In this document: positions 16,857 through 24,839 of the stretch, piece after piece | How the letters are laid out: every line of letters begins with the position of its first letter | Position numbering within the stretch: the first letter of the stretch is position 1 | NCBI GenBank assembly: GCA_017626435.1 | Contig: JAGAIR010000001.1 | Span: 8,072-72,071 of the forward strand | Direction of reading: 5' to 3' | Length of the DNA: 64,000 bases | Source of the DNA: Lachnospiraceae bacterium | Lineage (GTDB): Bacteria > Bacillota_A > Clostridia > Lachnospirales > Lachnospiraceae | The notes under the pieces: model-generated | Told to the model about the DNA's origin: nothing | Databases searched by the model: none | Seen by the model: only the letters and a program-made list of their open reading frames with translations | Translations under genes and position numbers: made by a program

Positions 16857-17795
16857 ATGAGGATGAGAATGAGCCAGAAAACAGAGGGGAAGATTGATGT
16901 AATTATTCCGGCATATAAGCCGGATGCGTCCTTTCAGAAACTGATTAAGCGATTGATGAACCAGAGTGTGGAACCGCATCATATCTATATTTTGCAGACT
17001 ATTGAGAAGGAGGGGGATGGACTGGTTCATCCGGAGGATGACCGTATAAGCGTACATCCTATTTTAAAGAAGGATTTTGATCATGGTGCTACAAGACATT
17101 ATGGTGCTACCCTGTCACAGGGAGAGTATCTTCTCTACATGACACAGGATGCGATGCCGGCAGATGAACAACTGCTGGAAAAGCTGTTAGTTCCTTTTGA
17201 GGATGAAAAAACGGGAATTGTCTATGGAAGGCAGCTGGCAAGGGAAGGAGCAGATATTTTGGAACGACTTGCCAGAATGCATAATTATCCGGAGCAGGAC
17301 CAGGTAAAATCTGCAGCAGATTTGGAGAGGTTGGGAATTAAGACCTATTTTTGTTCTGATGTCTGTGCCATGTACCGCAGGGAACTTTATGAAAAACTGG
17401 GAGGATTTGTACATCCTACCATTTTTAACGAGGACATGATCATGGCATCTAAAGTAATCGGTGCCGGCTATCAGGTGGTATATTGTGCTGGTGCCAGGGT
17501 GGTCCATTCCCACTCCTATACCTGTATGCAGCAGTTTCGCCGCAATTTCGATCTGGGAGTATCCCAGAGGCAGTATCATGAAATTTTCGACAGTATTTCA
17601 TCGGAAAAGGAGGGAGCCGGTTTTGCAAAACAATCCCTGCTCTATCTACTGAAACATGGGAAGTTGTGGAACGCTTTTTATTTTGCTCTGCAGTGTGGTT
17701 TTAAATTATTTGGATATAAGCTGGGCAAAAGCTATGATAAGCTGCCTGAAAAGCTGGTGCTTGCATGTACAATGAGCCCTTCCTATTTTAAATGA
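16857..17795 (+). CDS. Family 2 glycosyltransferase, rhamnosyltransferase-like
   Basis: A 312-residue GT-A glycosyltransferase. It opens with IDVIIPAYKPD (nucleotide-sugar fold, first strand), has the TQDAMPADEQLLEKL segment as the probable metal/DxD region, and FNEDMIMASKVIGAGY as the acceptor-side segment. Such enzymes add rhamnose or other sugars to cell-surface glycans. The membrane anchor is weak or absent. Two starts are possible: ATG 16857, or ATG 16869, which has GAGG 6 bases upstream and may be the true one. No other glycan genes flank it. Confidence 0.8.
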   Translation: MRMRMSQKTEGKIDVIIPAYKPDASFQKLIKRLMNQSVEPHHIYILQTIEKEGDGLVHPEDDRISVHPILKKDFDHGATRHYGATLSQGEYLLYMTQDAMPADEQLLEKLLVPFEDEKTGIVYGRQLAREGADILERLARMHNYPEQDQVKSAADLERLGIKTYFCSDVCAMYRRELYEKLGGFVHPTIFNEDMIMASKVIGAGYQVVYCAGARVVHSHSYTCMQQFRRNFDLGVSQRQYHEIFDSISSEKEGAGFAKQSLLYLLKHGKLWNAFYFALQCGFKLFGYKLGKSYDKLPEKLVLACTMSPSYFK

Positions 17796-17835
17796 TTTTT
17801 TATTATAAGCTATTTCTAAGAAAAAGAGGGAAAGA

Positions 17836-18672
17836 ATGATGGACTGTATTAAGATAAAAAGACTGGAAGTATTTGCAAAACATGGTGCAATTCCAGAGGA
17901 GAATGTACTGGGTCAGAAATTTCTGATTTCCGTCAACATGTACTGTAGTGTACGCAGGGCCGGACTGAATGATGATTTAGAGCAGTCGGTCAGCTATGCA
18001 GAGGTGTTGGAGCTGATCAAGAAAAAAACAGAGGAAAATACTTTTCAGTTGATTGAAAGACTGGCAGAATATCTTGCACAGGAAATCCTGCTGCAGTTTC
18101 CGATGGTTGAAAAGGTAGATGTGGAAGTGGAAAAGCCCTGGGCCCCTGTACTGTTGTCTTTGGAAACGGTATCTGTACAGATAACCAGAGGCTGGCATGT
18201 GCTGTATCTGAGTATTGGTTCCAATATGGGAGATAAACAGGCACATCTGGACCAGGCGGTAGAAAGAATGGGACAAGATGCATGGACAGAGGTGGAGCAG
18301 GTATCTGCCTATCTGGAAACAGAACCGGTAGGAGGGGTAGATCAGGAAGACTTCCTGAATGCAGCCTTACGGGTAAGGACACTGCGTACACCGGAGGAAT
18401 TTCTGGAGTTGATCGGTGCGATTGAAACAGAACAGAAGAGGGAACGGATTATTCATTGGGGACCAAGGACCATTGATGTAGATATTCTTCTGTATGACGA
18501 TGAGGTAATTCAGACGAAGGATTTGACGATACCTCATAAAGAGATGTCCAGGAGAGAATTTGTCCTGAAGCCTATGACAGAAATAGCTCCATACAAGGTT
18601 CATCCGGTAACAGGAAAAACTATGCAGGAGCTGTTAGAGCAGTTGGAATTGTCTGAGCTGGAAGATGAATAA
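17836..18672 (+). CDS. folK: Bifunctional dihydroneopterin aldolase / HPPK
   Basis: A fused folate-synthesis enzyme of 278 residues. Residues 1-118 match dihydroneopterin aldolase FolB (KIKRLEVFAKHGAIPEE, then SYAEVLELIK and VEVEKPWAP). Residues about 125-278 match 6-hydroxymethyl-dihydropterin pyrophosphokinase FolK (YLSIGSNMGDKQAHLDQAV, ALRVRT, and GPRTIDVDILLYDDEV near residue 215). Both steps are consecutive in tetrahydrofolate synthesis, the cofactor used by the nearby MetH. The start at 17836 follows AGAGGG; a second ATG is the next codon. It converges on the DUF5050 gene with only 5 bases between. Confidence 0.93.
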   Translation: MMDCIKIKRLEVFAKHGAIPEENVLGQKFLISVNMYCSVRRAGLNDDLEQSVSYAEVLELIKKKTEENTFQLIERLAEYLAQEILLQFPMVEKVDVEVEKPWAPVLLSLETVSVQITRGWHVLYLSIGSNMGDKQAHLDQAVERMGQDAWTEVEQVSAYLETEPVGGVDQEDFLNAALRVRTLRTPEEFLELIGAIETEQKRERIIHWGPRTIDVDILLYDDEVIQTKDLTIPHKEMSRREFVLKPMTEIAPYKVHPVTGKTMQELLEQLELSELEDE

Positions 18673-18677
18673 GATGT

Positions 18678-19730
18678 TTATTCTTTTTTCTCTGGATTGA
18701 AGTCTTGAATCTGCCCGGAGGAGAGTTCCATCACATAGGCAGCACTGCCATCAAATTCTTCAAAGAACAGATAATTTGATATAATATGGAAATAGTTGTA
18801 ATTGCCGGCGCGCAGAAGTTTTTGTGTGCCGGTATTTGTATCCAGGGAATACAGTCCGTTATCTGTGCCATTATCCAATTGATAGTAAATCGTGTTGCCA
18901 TCTTCGCTGACGTTGTAGGTGGCAATCCGGTCCTGTACCAGCTGGACTGCATCTGAGCCGTCTGGGTTTACCCGGCAGAGCGCATAGTTCTGATTCATAT
19001 CCATGAAGTAAAGGGAGCCATTGCTATAGGAAAGTCCGGTATAATTTCCTTCCAGGACAACATTAGTACCAGAGCCGTTCATATCCATAGAGTGGATGTT
19101 GTGGTCGCTGTCCATACCGGTATAGTAAATCGTTCCGTTTGCAATGGCGGTCGGGGCGGCTCCTTCATCCAGCAGCATAGTATCTTTTTTTCCATCTATT
19201 CCAATACGAAATAACTGCAGTCCCTTTTTATCATCGTAATGCTGGTAAAATAAGTTATTGCCAAAGAGGTTTACTGTCTGGGTGGGGTTCCGGAACAGCT
19301 GGCTGAGTCCGTTTCCTTTTGTATTGATACGGTAGAGGCCGGTTGTACTCATGGAAAGTATGGCATTGCCATCATCCCCCTTTTTATCATTTCTTCTGGT
19401 ATAAAAGATATAATCACCTGCTGCATTCAGGTAGCTGACATTGTCACGGGAAAGTTTTTTTATTTTTTTCAGATCCATATTCATCGAGTAAAGTGCATTT
19501 TCATCATAAGGATTGGCAAAATAAATGGTATCACCGCTTTGTGTGAATAGCCCTCCGTTGAGAAGATTGCCGCTGGTATTACCAGTCGTGGCAGGATCGT
19601 CATAAAATTTCACCTTGTTCATCCAATTCAGAAAGAAAAAAACGCCAATAACAGCCAGAATAATAAAAGCTGTTACGAGATATCTGCGTACAGGATGCGG
19701 TTGTCTTTGAGGCTTTGTATCGTTTTTCAT
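18678..19730 (-). CDS. DUF5050 domain membrane-anchored protein
   Basis: A 350-residue protein with one N-terminal membrane helix (about residues 18-36), then a region made of repeated blade-like units such as DTIYFANPYDENALYSMNMD, GDYIFYTRRN and GTIYYTGMDSDHNIHSMD. The pattern (YF/YY, then LYxxxxDG) is that of DUF5050/TolB-like beta propellers in Clostridia, exposed outside the membrane. Function is unknown; a scaffolding or sensing role is possible. It is divergent from the esterase gene. Confidence 0.8.
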   Translation of the reverse strand: MKNDTKPQRQPHPVRRYLVTAFIILAVIGVFFFLNWMNKVKFYDDPATTGNTSGNLLNGGLFTQSGDTIYFANPYDENALYSMNMDLKKIKKLSRDNVSYLNAAGDYIFYTRRNDKKGDDGNAILSMSTTGLYRINTKGNGLSQLFRNPTQTVNLFGNNLFYQHYDDKKGLQLFRIGIDGKKDTMLLDEGAAPTAIANGTIYYTGMDSDHNIHSMDMNGSGTNVVLEGNYTGLSYSNGSLYFMDMNQNYALCRVNPDGSDAVQLVQDRIATYNVSEDGNTIYYQLDNGTDNGLYSLDTNTGTQKLLRAGNYNYFHIISNYLFFEEFDGSAAYVMELSSGQIQDFNPEKKE

Positions 19731-19866
19731 CCTATTCCTCCATTCAGTGTATGATGTTTTTTACACACGTTGTTTCTATTTTTTCATTATAAATGCTGAA
19801 AGCGAGAAATGCAAATCTGTAAAAAATAAATAAATACAGAAAAAGTCTCTTCTCATTCCTGAACAA

Positions 19867-19895
19867 TTGTAATATGATAAGTAAAGTTGTATACT
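19867..19895 (+). promoter_or_regulatory. Promoter of the esterase gene
   Basis: TTGTAA (19867-19872) and TATACT (19890-19895) lie 17 bases apart, about 45 bases upstream of the start codon. Confidence 0.6.
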
Positions 19896-19938
19896 AGTGT
19901 AGAAAAGTTGTTTGGAAAAAGAGGATGGAGGGGATACT

Positions 19939-21477
19939 ATGCTTAAATTACCGGCAATATTCAGTGATCATATGATCTTGCAGAGAAGAAAGCCTGTGGC
20001 GATCTGGGGAGAGTCTGATGCAGAGAAGGTAACTGTCTGTATTCAGGATGCTCATGTAGTTACTTATGTACAGGATGGAAAATGGAGAACACTGCTTCCA
20101 CCGATGGAGGCAGGTGGACCTTATGAATTGATAGTGACTACAGATTCGGAGGAAAAAGTAGTTTATTCTGATGTGATGTATGGTGAAATCTGGCTGGCTG
20201 GTGGTCAGTCTAATATGGAATTGGAACTTCAAAATTCCAAAGATGGAGCAGACGCTGTGTCGGAGGCTCGTAATGATCTGGTTCGGTATTACTATACGCC
20301 AAAGGTTTCTTATCTTTGTGAAGAGTTGTATGAGCAGGAGGCAAATAGCTGCTGGGAGCTTTGCACACCGGAGAATGTTGGAAGGTGGTCTGCAGTAGGA
20401 TATTATTTTGCAAAGAAACTGGCAGCACAGCTGGATGTTCCTGTGGGTATCATAGGCTGTAACTGGGGAGGAACCTCGGCATCCTGCTGGATGAGCAGGA
20501 AAGCTCTGGAGGAGGATAAGGTGATTTCCTCTTATATTGAGGAGTACGATGAAATTGTCAAAAACCAGGATTTTGATGCCTATATCAAAGAACGGGAAGA
20601 ATATATTGTTTATCAGGCGGAATTTGACAGAAAGTGTAAGGAGTATTATGAGACAGATCCGCATCCAACCTGGGAGGGGGCATTGGCTGTCTGTGGAGAG
20701 AACAGGTATCCGGGACCGATGGGACCTCGTTCTGAATACCGGCCAGCTGGATTGTATGAAACGATGATTCAGAGAATTGCTCCATATACGTTAGCCGGTT
20801 TTCTGTATTATCAAGGAGAACAGGATGACCAGAAGCCGAAAAGCTATTACAATCTTCTGAGCAGACTGATCCGTCAGTGGAGAGAAGACTGGGGGGACGA
20901 TAAGCTGCCATTTATGATTGTCCAGTTGCCGATGTTTAAAAATGAAGGAGAAGAGGACTATAAAAACTGGCCGATTATCCGTGAAGCACAGCACAGAGTA
21001 TACCGTACAGTGAAAAATACCGGATTAGCAGTGATATTGGATAAGGGAGAACTGAACAATATTCATCCAGTAGATAAACAGCCGGTAGGAGAACGGCTTG
21101 CGCTGCAGGCGATGTACCATGCCTATGGAATGAATAATGATGTCAGGGCCTATGGACCGTTCTATCAGTCCTGCTATACATTAAAGTCTTACATCTGGCT
21201 GATTTTCAATCATGCAAAGGATGGCATTGTCTGTCAGGGTGAGAAACCGTTGGGATTTGAAGTGGCAGGTCAGGATAAGGTATTTTATCCGGCTGATTCT
21301 GTGACAATTCAAGACAATCAGGTGAGATTATTCTCTTCACAAGTGAAAAAGCCGATTTATGCCAGATATAACTGGGTAAATTACGGTCCCGTTACCATGT
21401 TTGGAAAAAATGGTCTGCCGATGGCACCATTCCGTACCAGCATTCATGATGATGAGGCACCGTGTTCCCGTGGTTGA
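19939..21477 (+). CDS. Sialate O-acetylesterase-like SGNH hydrolase
   Basis: A 512-residue cytoplasmic protein without a signal peptide. The opening LPAIFSDHMILQRRKPVAIWG and the block GGQSNMEL (nucleophile serine, near residue 90) match sialate 9-O-acetylesterases; later blocks are GIIGCNWGGTSASCW and GFLYYQGEQDD, and the catalytic His is probably in NNIHPVDKQPVGERL. These enzymes remove acetyl groups from sialic acid or plant polysaccharide decorations. Lack of a secretion signal suggests action on imported oligosaccharides. The start at 19939 follows GGAGGGG. The stop codon overlaps the -35 box of the greA promoter. Confidence 0.85.
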   Translation: MLKLPAIFSDHMILQRRKPVAIWGESDAEKVTVCIQDAHVVTYVQDGKWRTLLPPMEAGGPYELIVTTDSEEKVVYSDVMYGEIWLAGGQSNMELELQNSKDGADAVSEARNDLVRYYYTPKVSYLCEELYEQEANSCWELCTPENVGRWSAVGYYFAKKLAAQLDVPVGIIGCNWGGTSASCWMSRKALEEDKVISSYIEEYDEIVKNQDFDAYIKEREEYIVYQAEFDRKCKEYYETDPHPTWEGALAVCGENRYPGPMGPRSEYRPAGLYETMIQRIAPYTLAGFLYYQGEQDDQKPKSYYNLLSRLIRQWREDWGDDKLPFMIVQLPMFKNEGEEDYKNWPIIREAQHRVYRTVKNTGLAVILDKGELNNIHPVDKQPVGERLALQAMYHAYGMNNDVRAYGPFYQSCYTLKSYIWLIFNHAKDGIVCQGEKPLGFEVAGQDKVFYPADSVTIQDNQVRLFSSQVKKPIYARYNWVNYGPVTMFGKNGLPMAPFRTSIHDDEAPCSRG

Positions 21478-21502
21478 CGCAAACTGGCAGATACGGTATA
21501 AT
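21474..21502 (+). promoter_or_regulatory. Promoter of the greA-lysS operon
   Basis: TTGACG (21474-21479) and TATAAT (21497-21502) with 17-base spacing. The -35 box overlaps the stop codon of the esterase gene. Confidence 0.75.
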
Positions 21503-21594
21503 GAAGCGATATTGTAGGGCTTCAGTAAGTGAAGCTGTGCAGCTGGATATTTTTGGATAGCTGCAAAGTTGCTAAGAAAGTGGAGGAAAACAAA

Positions 21595-22083
21595 ATGGCA
21601 GAAAAAAAGAACATATTAACGTATGAAGGTCTGAAAGCATTAGAAGATGAGTTGCAGGACTTAAAATTAAATAGACGAAAACAGGTGGCTGTTAAGATTA
21701 AGGAAGCCAGAGAACAGGGAGACTTATCGGAGAATGCAGAATATGATGCTGCCAAGGATGAACAGAGAGATATTGAGCTGCGTATTGAGGAAATTGACAA
21801 GATTCTGAAAAATGCAGAGGTCGTAGTGGAAGAGGATGTTGATGTAAACGCAATCAATGTTGGATGTTCTGTGAGATTAAAGGATATAGAATTTGATGAG
21901 ATCATGGAGTATAAGATTGTTGGTTCCACAGAGGCAGACTGCCTGAATGGGAAGATTTCCAATGAATCTCCTGTAGGTGTAGCCTTGATCGGTTCTAAGG
22001 TAGGCGATAAGATTGAGGTGGAGACACCAACCGGTGAGATGGTTTCCTATGAGATTTTAGAGATTCAGAAAGCAGCAAGATAA
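21595..22083 (+). CDS. greA: Transcription elongation factor GreA
   Basis: GreA binds the secondary channel of RNA polymerase and stimulates cleavage of backtracked RNA. The 162-residue protein has the N-terminal coiled coil (residues 1-75, with LTYEGLKALEDELQ and GDLSENAEYDAAK carrying the acidic tip) and the C-terminal FKBP-like domain (NESPVGVALIGSKVGD). The start at 21595 follows GTGGAGG; an upstream in-frame ATG is ignored. It is 25 bases upstream of lysS, a common pairing in Firmicutes. Confidence 0.97.
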   Translation: MAEKKNILTYEGLKALEDELQDLKLNRRKQVAVKIKEAREQGDLSENAEYDAAKDEQRDIELRIEEIDKILKNAEVVVEEDVDVNAINVGCSVRLKDIEFDEIMEYKIVGSTEADCLNGKISNESPVGVALIGSKVGDKIEVETPTGEMVSYEILEIQKAAR

Positions 22084-22108
22084 GAGTGAGAAGAGAGGAG
22101 TTTTAGTT

Positions 22109-23605
22109 GTGGCACAGCAGCAGAATAAACCGCAGACAGAGCAGGATATCCATGCCCTGTTGAAAGTACGCAGAGAGAAGTTAGCAAATTTACAGGCAGA
22201 GGGAAAGGATCCATTTGCCATCACAAAATATGATGTAACGATTCATTCCCAGGAAATTAAGGATCAGTATGACGAGCTGGAGGGCAAGGAGGTTTCCGTT
22301 GCAGGACGTATGATGTTCAAGAGAGTAATGGGAAAAGCATCCTTCTGTAATGTGCAGGATTTGAAGGGAAATATCCAGGCATATGTGGCAAGAGACAGTA
22401 TTGGTGAGGATTCTTACAAGGATTTCAAGAAATATGACATTGGTGATATTCTGGGAATCAAGGGTACGGTATTTACTACCAAGACCGGTGAGATTTCGAT
22501 CCATGCGGAAGAGGTGACCTTATTATCCAAGAGTCTGCAGATTCTGCCGGAGAAGCATCACGGATTGACAGATACCGATACGAGGTACCGTCAGAGATAT
22601 GTGGATCTGATCATGAATGCAGAGGTAAAGGACACCTTTATCAAGCGTTCCAAGGTAATCAGCAGTATTCGCCGTTATCTGGATGGACAGGGATTTATGG
22701 AGGTAGAGACTCCGATGCTGGTGTCTAATGCGGGAGGAGCAGCAGCCAGACCATTTGAGACGCATTTTAATGCACTGGACGAAGATTTGAAACTGAGAAT
22801 TTCTCTGGAATTGTATCTGAAGCGTCTGATCGTAGGTGGTATGGAAAGAGTTTATGAGATTGGACGTGTATTCCGAAATGAAGGGCTTGATACCAGGCAT
22901 AACCCGGAGTTTACCCTGATGGAGCTGTATCAGGCATATACAGATTATCACGGTATGATGGATTTAACTGAGAATCTTTACCGTTATGTAGCAAAGGAAG
23001 TGACAGGTTCAGAAATCCTTACTTATGGGGAGCATACCATGGACTTGTCCAAGCCGTTTGAGCGTATTACGATGGTAGATGCAGTGAAGAAATACGCAGG
23101 TGTTGATTTTAATGAGGTGGCTGACACGGCAGCAGCAAAGCAGCTGGCGAAAGAGCATCATATTGAATTTGAGGACAGACATGAGAAGGGCGATATCCTG
23201 AATCTGTTCTTTGAGGAATATGTAGAGGAACATTTGATTCAGCCTACCTTTGTAATGGATCATCCGATCGAGATATCTCCATTGACAAAGAAAAAGCCGG
23301 ATCATCCGGATTATGTAGAGCGTTTTGAATTCTTTATGAATGGATGGGAGATGGCGAATGCTTATTCTGAGCTGAATGACCCGATCGATCAGAGAGAGCG
23401 TTTTGAAGCACAGGAAAAGGCATTTGAGGCGGGAGATGATGAGGCAAATCATACGGATGAAGACTTCCTCAATGCATTGAGCATTGGTATGCCTCCTACA
23501 GGTGGCATCGGTTTTGGTATTGACCGTATGGTCATGATGATGACCAATTCTCCGGCAATCCGTGATGTATTGCTCTTCCCGACGATGAAGAGCTTGGATA
23601 AATAA
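22109..23605 (+). CDS. lysS: Lysyl-tRNA synthetase, class II
   Basis: Charges tRNA-Lys with lysine. The 498-residue protein has an N-terminal OB-fold anticodon domain (about residues 60-160) and a class II catalytic domain with motif 2 around FRNEGLDTRHNPEFTLMEL and motif 3 GGIGFGIDRMVMMM near the C-terminus. It starts with GTG after AGGAG. It is the last chromosomal gene before the conjugative element; its 3' end is intact. Confidence 0.97.
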   Translation: MAQQQNKPQTEQDIHALLKVRREKLANLQAEGKDPFAITKYDVTIHSQEIKDQYDELEGKEVSVAGRMMFKRVMGKASFCNVQDLKGNIQAYVARDSIGEDSYKDFKKYDIGDILGIKGTVFTTKTGEISIHAEEVTLLSKSLQILPEKHHGLTDTDTRYRQRYVDLIMNAEVKDTFIKRSKVISSIRRYLDGQGFMEVETPMLVSNAGGAAARPFETHFNALDEDLKLRISLELYLKRLIVGGMERVYEIGRVFRNEGLDTRHNPEFTLMELYQAYTDYHGMMDLTENLYRYVAKEVTGSEILTYGEHTMDLSKPFERITMVDAVKKYAGVDFNEVADTAAAKQLAKEHHIEFEDRHEKGDILNLFFEEYVEEHLIQPTFVMDHPIEISPLTKKKPDHPDYVERFEFFMNGWEMANAYSELNDPIDQRERFEAQEKAFEAGDDEANHTDEDFLNALSIGMPPTGGIGFGIDRMVMMMTNSPAIRDVLLFPTMKSLDK

Positions 23606-23644
23606 ACCTAGTGTTTATGCGGGGTTGAGGCATTTGAGTACGTC

Positions 23645-23690
23645 AAAGGACGCATTAAAAGACGCATTTTGACATAGTCATTTACATCAG
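23645..23690. repeat. Short direct repeats near the left end (possible integrase arm sites)
   Basis: GTACGTCAAAG, GACGCATTAAAA and GACGCATTTTG follow one another at about 11-base steps, and a related TACGTCATTTG occurs near 23807. Repeats of this size are often bound by tyrosine recombinases or excisionases at element ends. The role is inferred from position only. Confidence 0.35.
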
Positions 23691-23744
23691 TATGAAAGAA
23701 TACACAATCTGAAAAGAAAAAGATTCAATCAAATATGAACTACT

Positions 23745-23788
23745 AAGAGGACATTTTCTAAAGAAATTTAGAAGATGTCCTCTTTTTT
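23745..23788 (+). terminator. Rho-independent terminator
   Basis: AAGAGGACATTTTCTA pairs with TAGAAGATGTCCTCTT (one wobble pair) across a short loop and is followed by a T-run. It ends the lysS transcript and shields the element's first genes. Confidence 0.9.
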
Positions 23789-23844
23789 GCGTTATGGAGA
23801 AAATACGTCATTTGTTATGAAGTCAAAGTGAAAGGAGCACAGCA

Positions 23845-24066
23845 ATGAATGAATCAAAGAAGAAAGATAGATATGAGGATGCAAAAAAGTTTGTAAGATA
23901 TTCAGATGGTGCAAAAATGTACAGTATGGGAATGACAAAATTTCAAGAAGTGGCTAAGGATGCCAAGGCTTGTTATAAAATTGGTCAGCTTGTACTTGTT
24001 AATACAGAAATATTGGATAAGTATCTTGAAACTTTTCATATTACAGATTCTGAGTTTTATAAGTAG
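23845..24066 (+). CDS. DUF6462-type small protein (excisionase-like)
   Basis: A 73-residue protein starting after AAAGGAG. Its core, KFVRYSDGAKMYSMGMTKFQEVAKDAKACYKIG followed by VLVNTEILDKYLETF, has the layout of small winged-helix excisionase-type proteins: a helix-turn-helix-like segment and a wing with VNTE. It is the first of three consecutive related genes. Such proteins sit at the ends of many clostridial elements. DNA binding is inferred, not shown. Confidence 0.75.
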   Translation: MNESKKKDRYEDAKKFVRYSDGAKMYSMGMTKFQEVAKDAKACYKIGQLVLVNTEILDKYLETFHITDSEFYK

Positions 24067-24074
24067 GTGATGTT

Positions 24075-24533
24075 ATGGTAAATACATTGAGTGGTTCAGT
24101 TTGTGCCTATAGAAAAGAAACTGTAAAACCAAGATTTATTCGTATTGATGAGGTAATGGCTTTATTAGATGTAACACAAGATGAGGCAATGGATATAGCG
24201 TTGGCTGCTGGAGCAAGATATCAGCTTGCAAAGATTATATTAGTACATAAGGAAAGGTTGATGAAATTTATGAAACATTCTGCAAGAGTTCCTAGTTCAA
24301 ATAAAATTGTGGAAAAGAAGTTTGTGAGAATCGGAGAGGGTTCAATGACTTACAGCATAGGACATCATAGATTTATCGAAATGGCTAGAGCAGCTGGAGC
24401 TGTATATAAGATAGGCGAAGCAAAAGGAAATACTATTCTGATTAATCTGGAGGTGTTTGATGAATATATGGAGCAATTCAGAGAACCGCCAACAGAAATG
24501 AAACATCCATTGCCAAATGTGAAAGGAGACTGA
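24075..24533 (+). CDS. DUF6462-type protein with two domain copies
   Basis: A 152-residue protein made of two copies of the domain found in its neighbours: residues about 15-70 (RFIRIDEVMALLDVTQDEAM) and about 80-140 (KFVRIGEGSMTYSIGHHRF, then ILINLEVFDEYMEQFREPP). The second copy is much closer to the flanking single-domain proteins than the first, which has diverged. It probably arose by fusion or duplication. It may bind DNA as a two-headed protein. Its stop overlaps the region just upstream of the next start. Confidence 0.7.
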   Translation: MVNTLSGSVCAYRKETVKPRFIRIDEVMALLDVTQDEAMDIALAAGARYQLAKIILVHKERLMKFMKHSARVPSSNKIVEKKFVRIGEGSMTYSIGHHRFIEMARAAGAVYKIGEAKGNTILINLEVFDEYMEQFREPPTEMKHPLPNVKGD

Positions 24534-24536
24534 TGA

Positions 24537-24821
24537 ATGAGTTACTCATATAAGTGCTATTCAGATACAAAGGATTTTATGAAAAAATTTGTCAATGCAG
24601 AGGAAGGAGCGATTATTTATGGGATAAGTAAATCGAGAATCATAGTAATTGCGAGAGAGGCAGGAGCAGTCTATAAAGTCGGTAATTCAGCATTAATCAA
24701 TACGGAATTATTTGAAAAATATCTTGAACGATTCAGAGAGCCGGCAAGAGAACTGCCTAAGCATACATGGAACAAATTAAAGGAAATGACAAATACACCA
24801 AAAACTGGTGAAAATTCGTAA
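24537..24821 (+). CDS. DUF6462-type small protein
   Basis: A 94-residue protein, third of the paralog series, starting at 24537 after AAAGGAG. The core KFVNAEEGAIIYGISKSRIIVIAREAGAVYKVG then ALINTELFEKYLERFREPAR aligns well with the second half of the preceding gene. The C-terminal tail is basic and its coding sequence contains a CACCA/TGGTG inverted repeat close to the stop, possibly an autoregulatory site. Confidence 0.75.
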   Translation: MSYSYKCYSDTKDFMKKFVNAEEGAIIYGISKSRIIVIAREAGAVYKVGNSALINTELFEKYLERFREPARELPKHTWNKLKEMTNTPKTGENS

Positions 24822-24838
24822 AAATACACCAGTGGTGT
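24796..24838. promoter_or_regulatory. Two neighbouring CACC/GGTG inverted repeats
   Basis: CACCA...TGGTG (24797-24811) and ACACCA-G-TGGTGT (24826-24838) share the same half-site. They straddle the end of the DUF6462 gene and lie ahead of the structured RNA region. Operator sites for one of the small DNA-binding proteins are a reasonable guess. Confidence 0.4.
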
Positions 24839-24839
24839 C

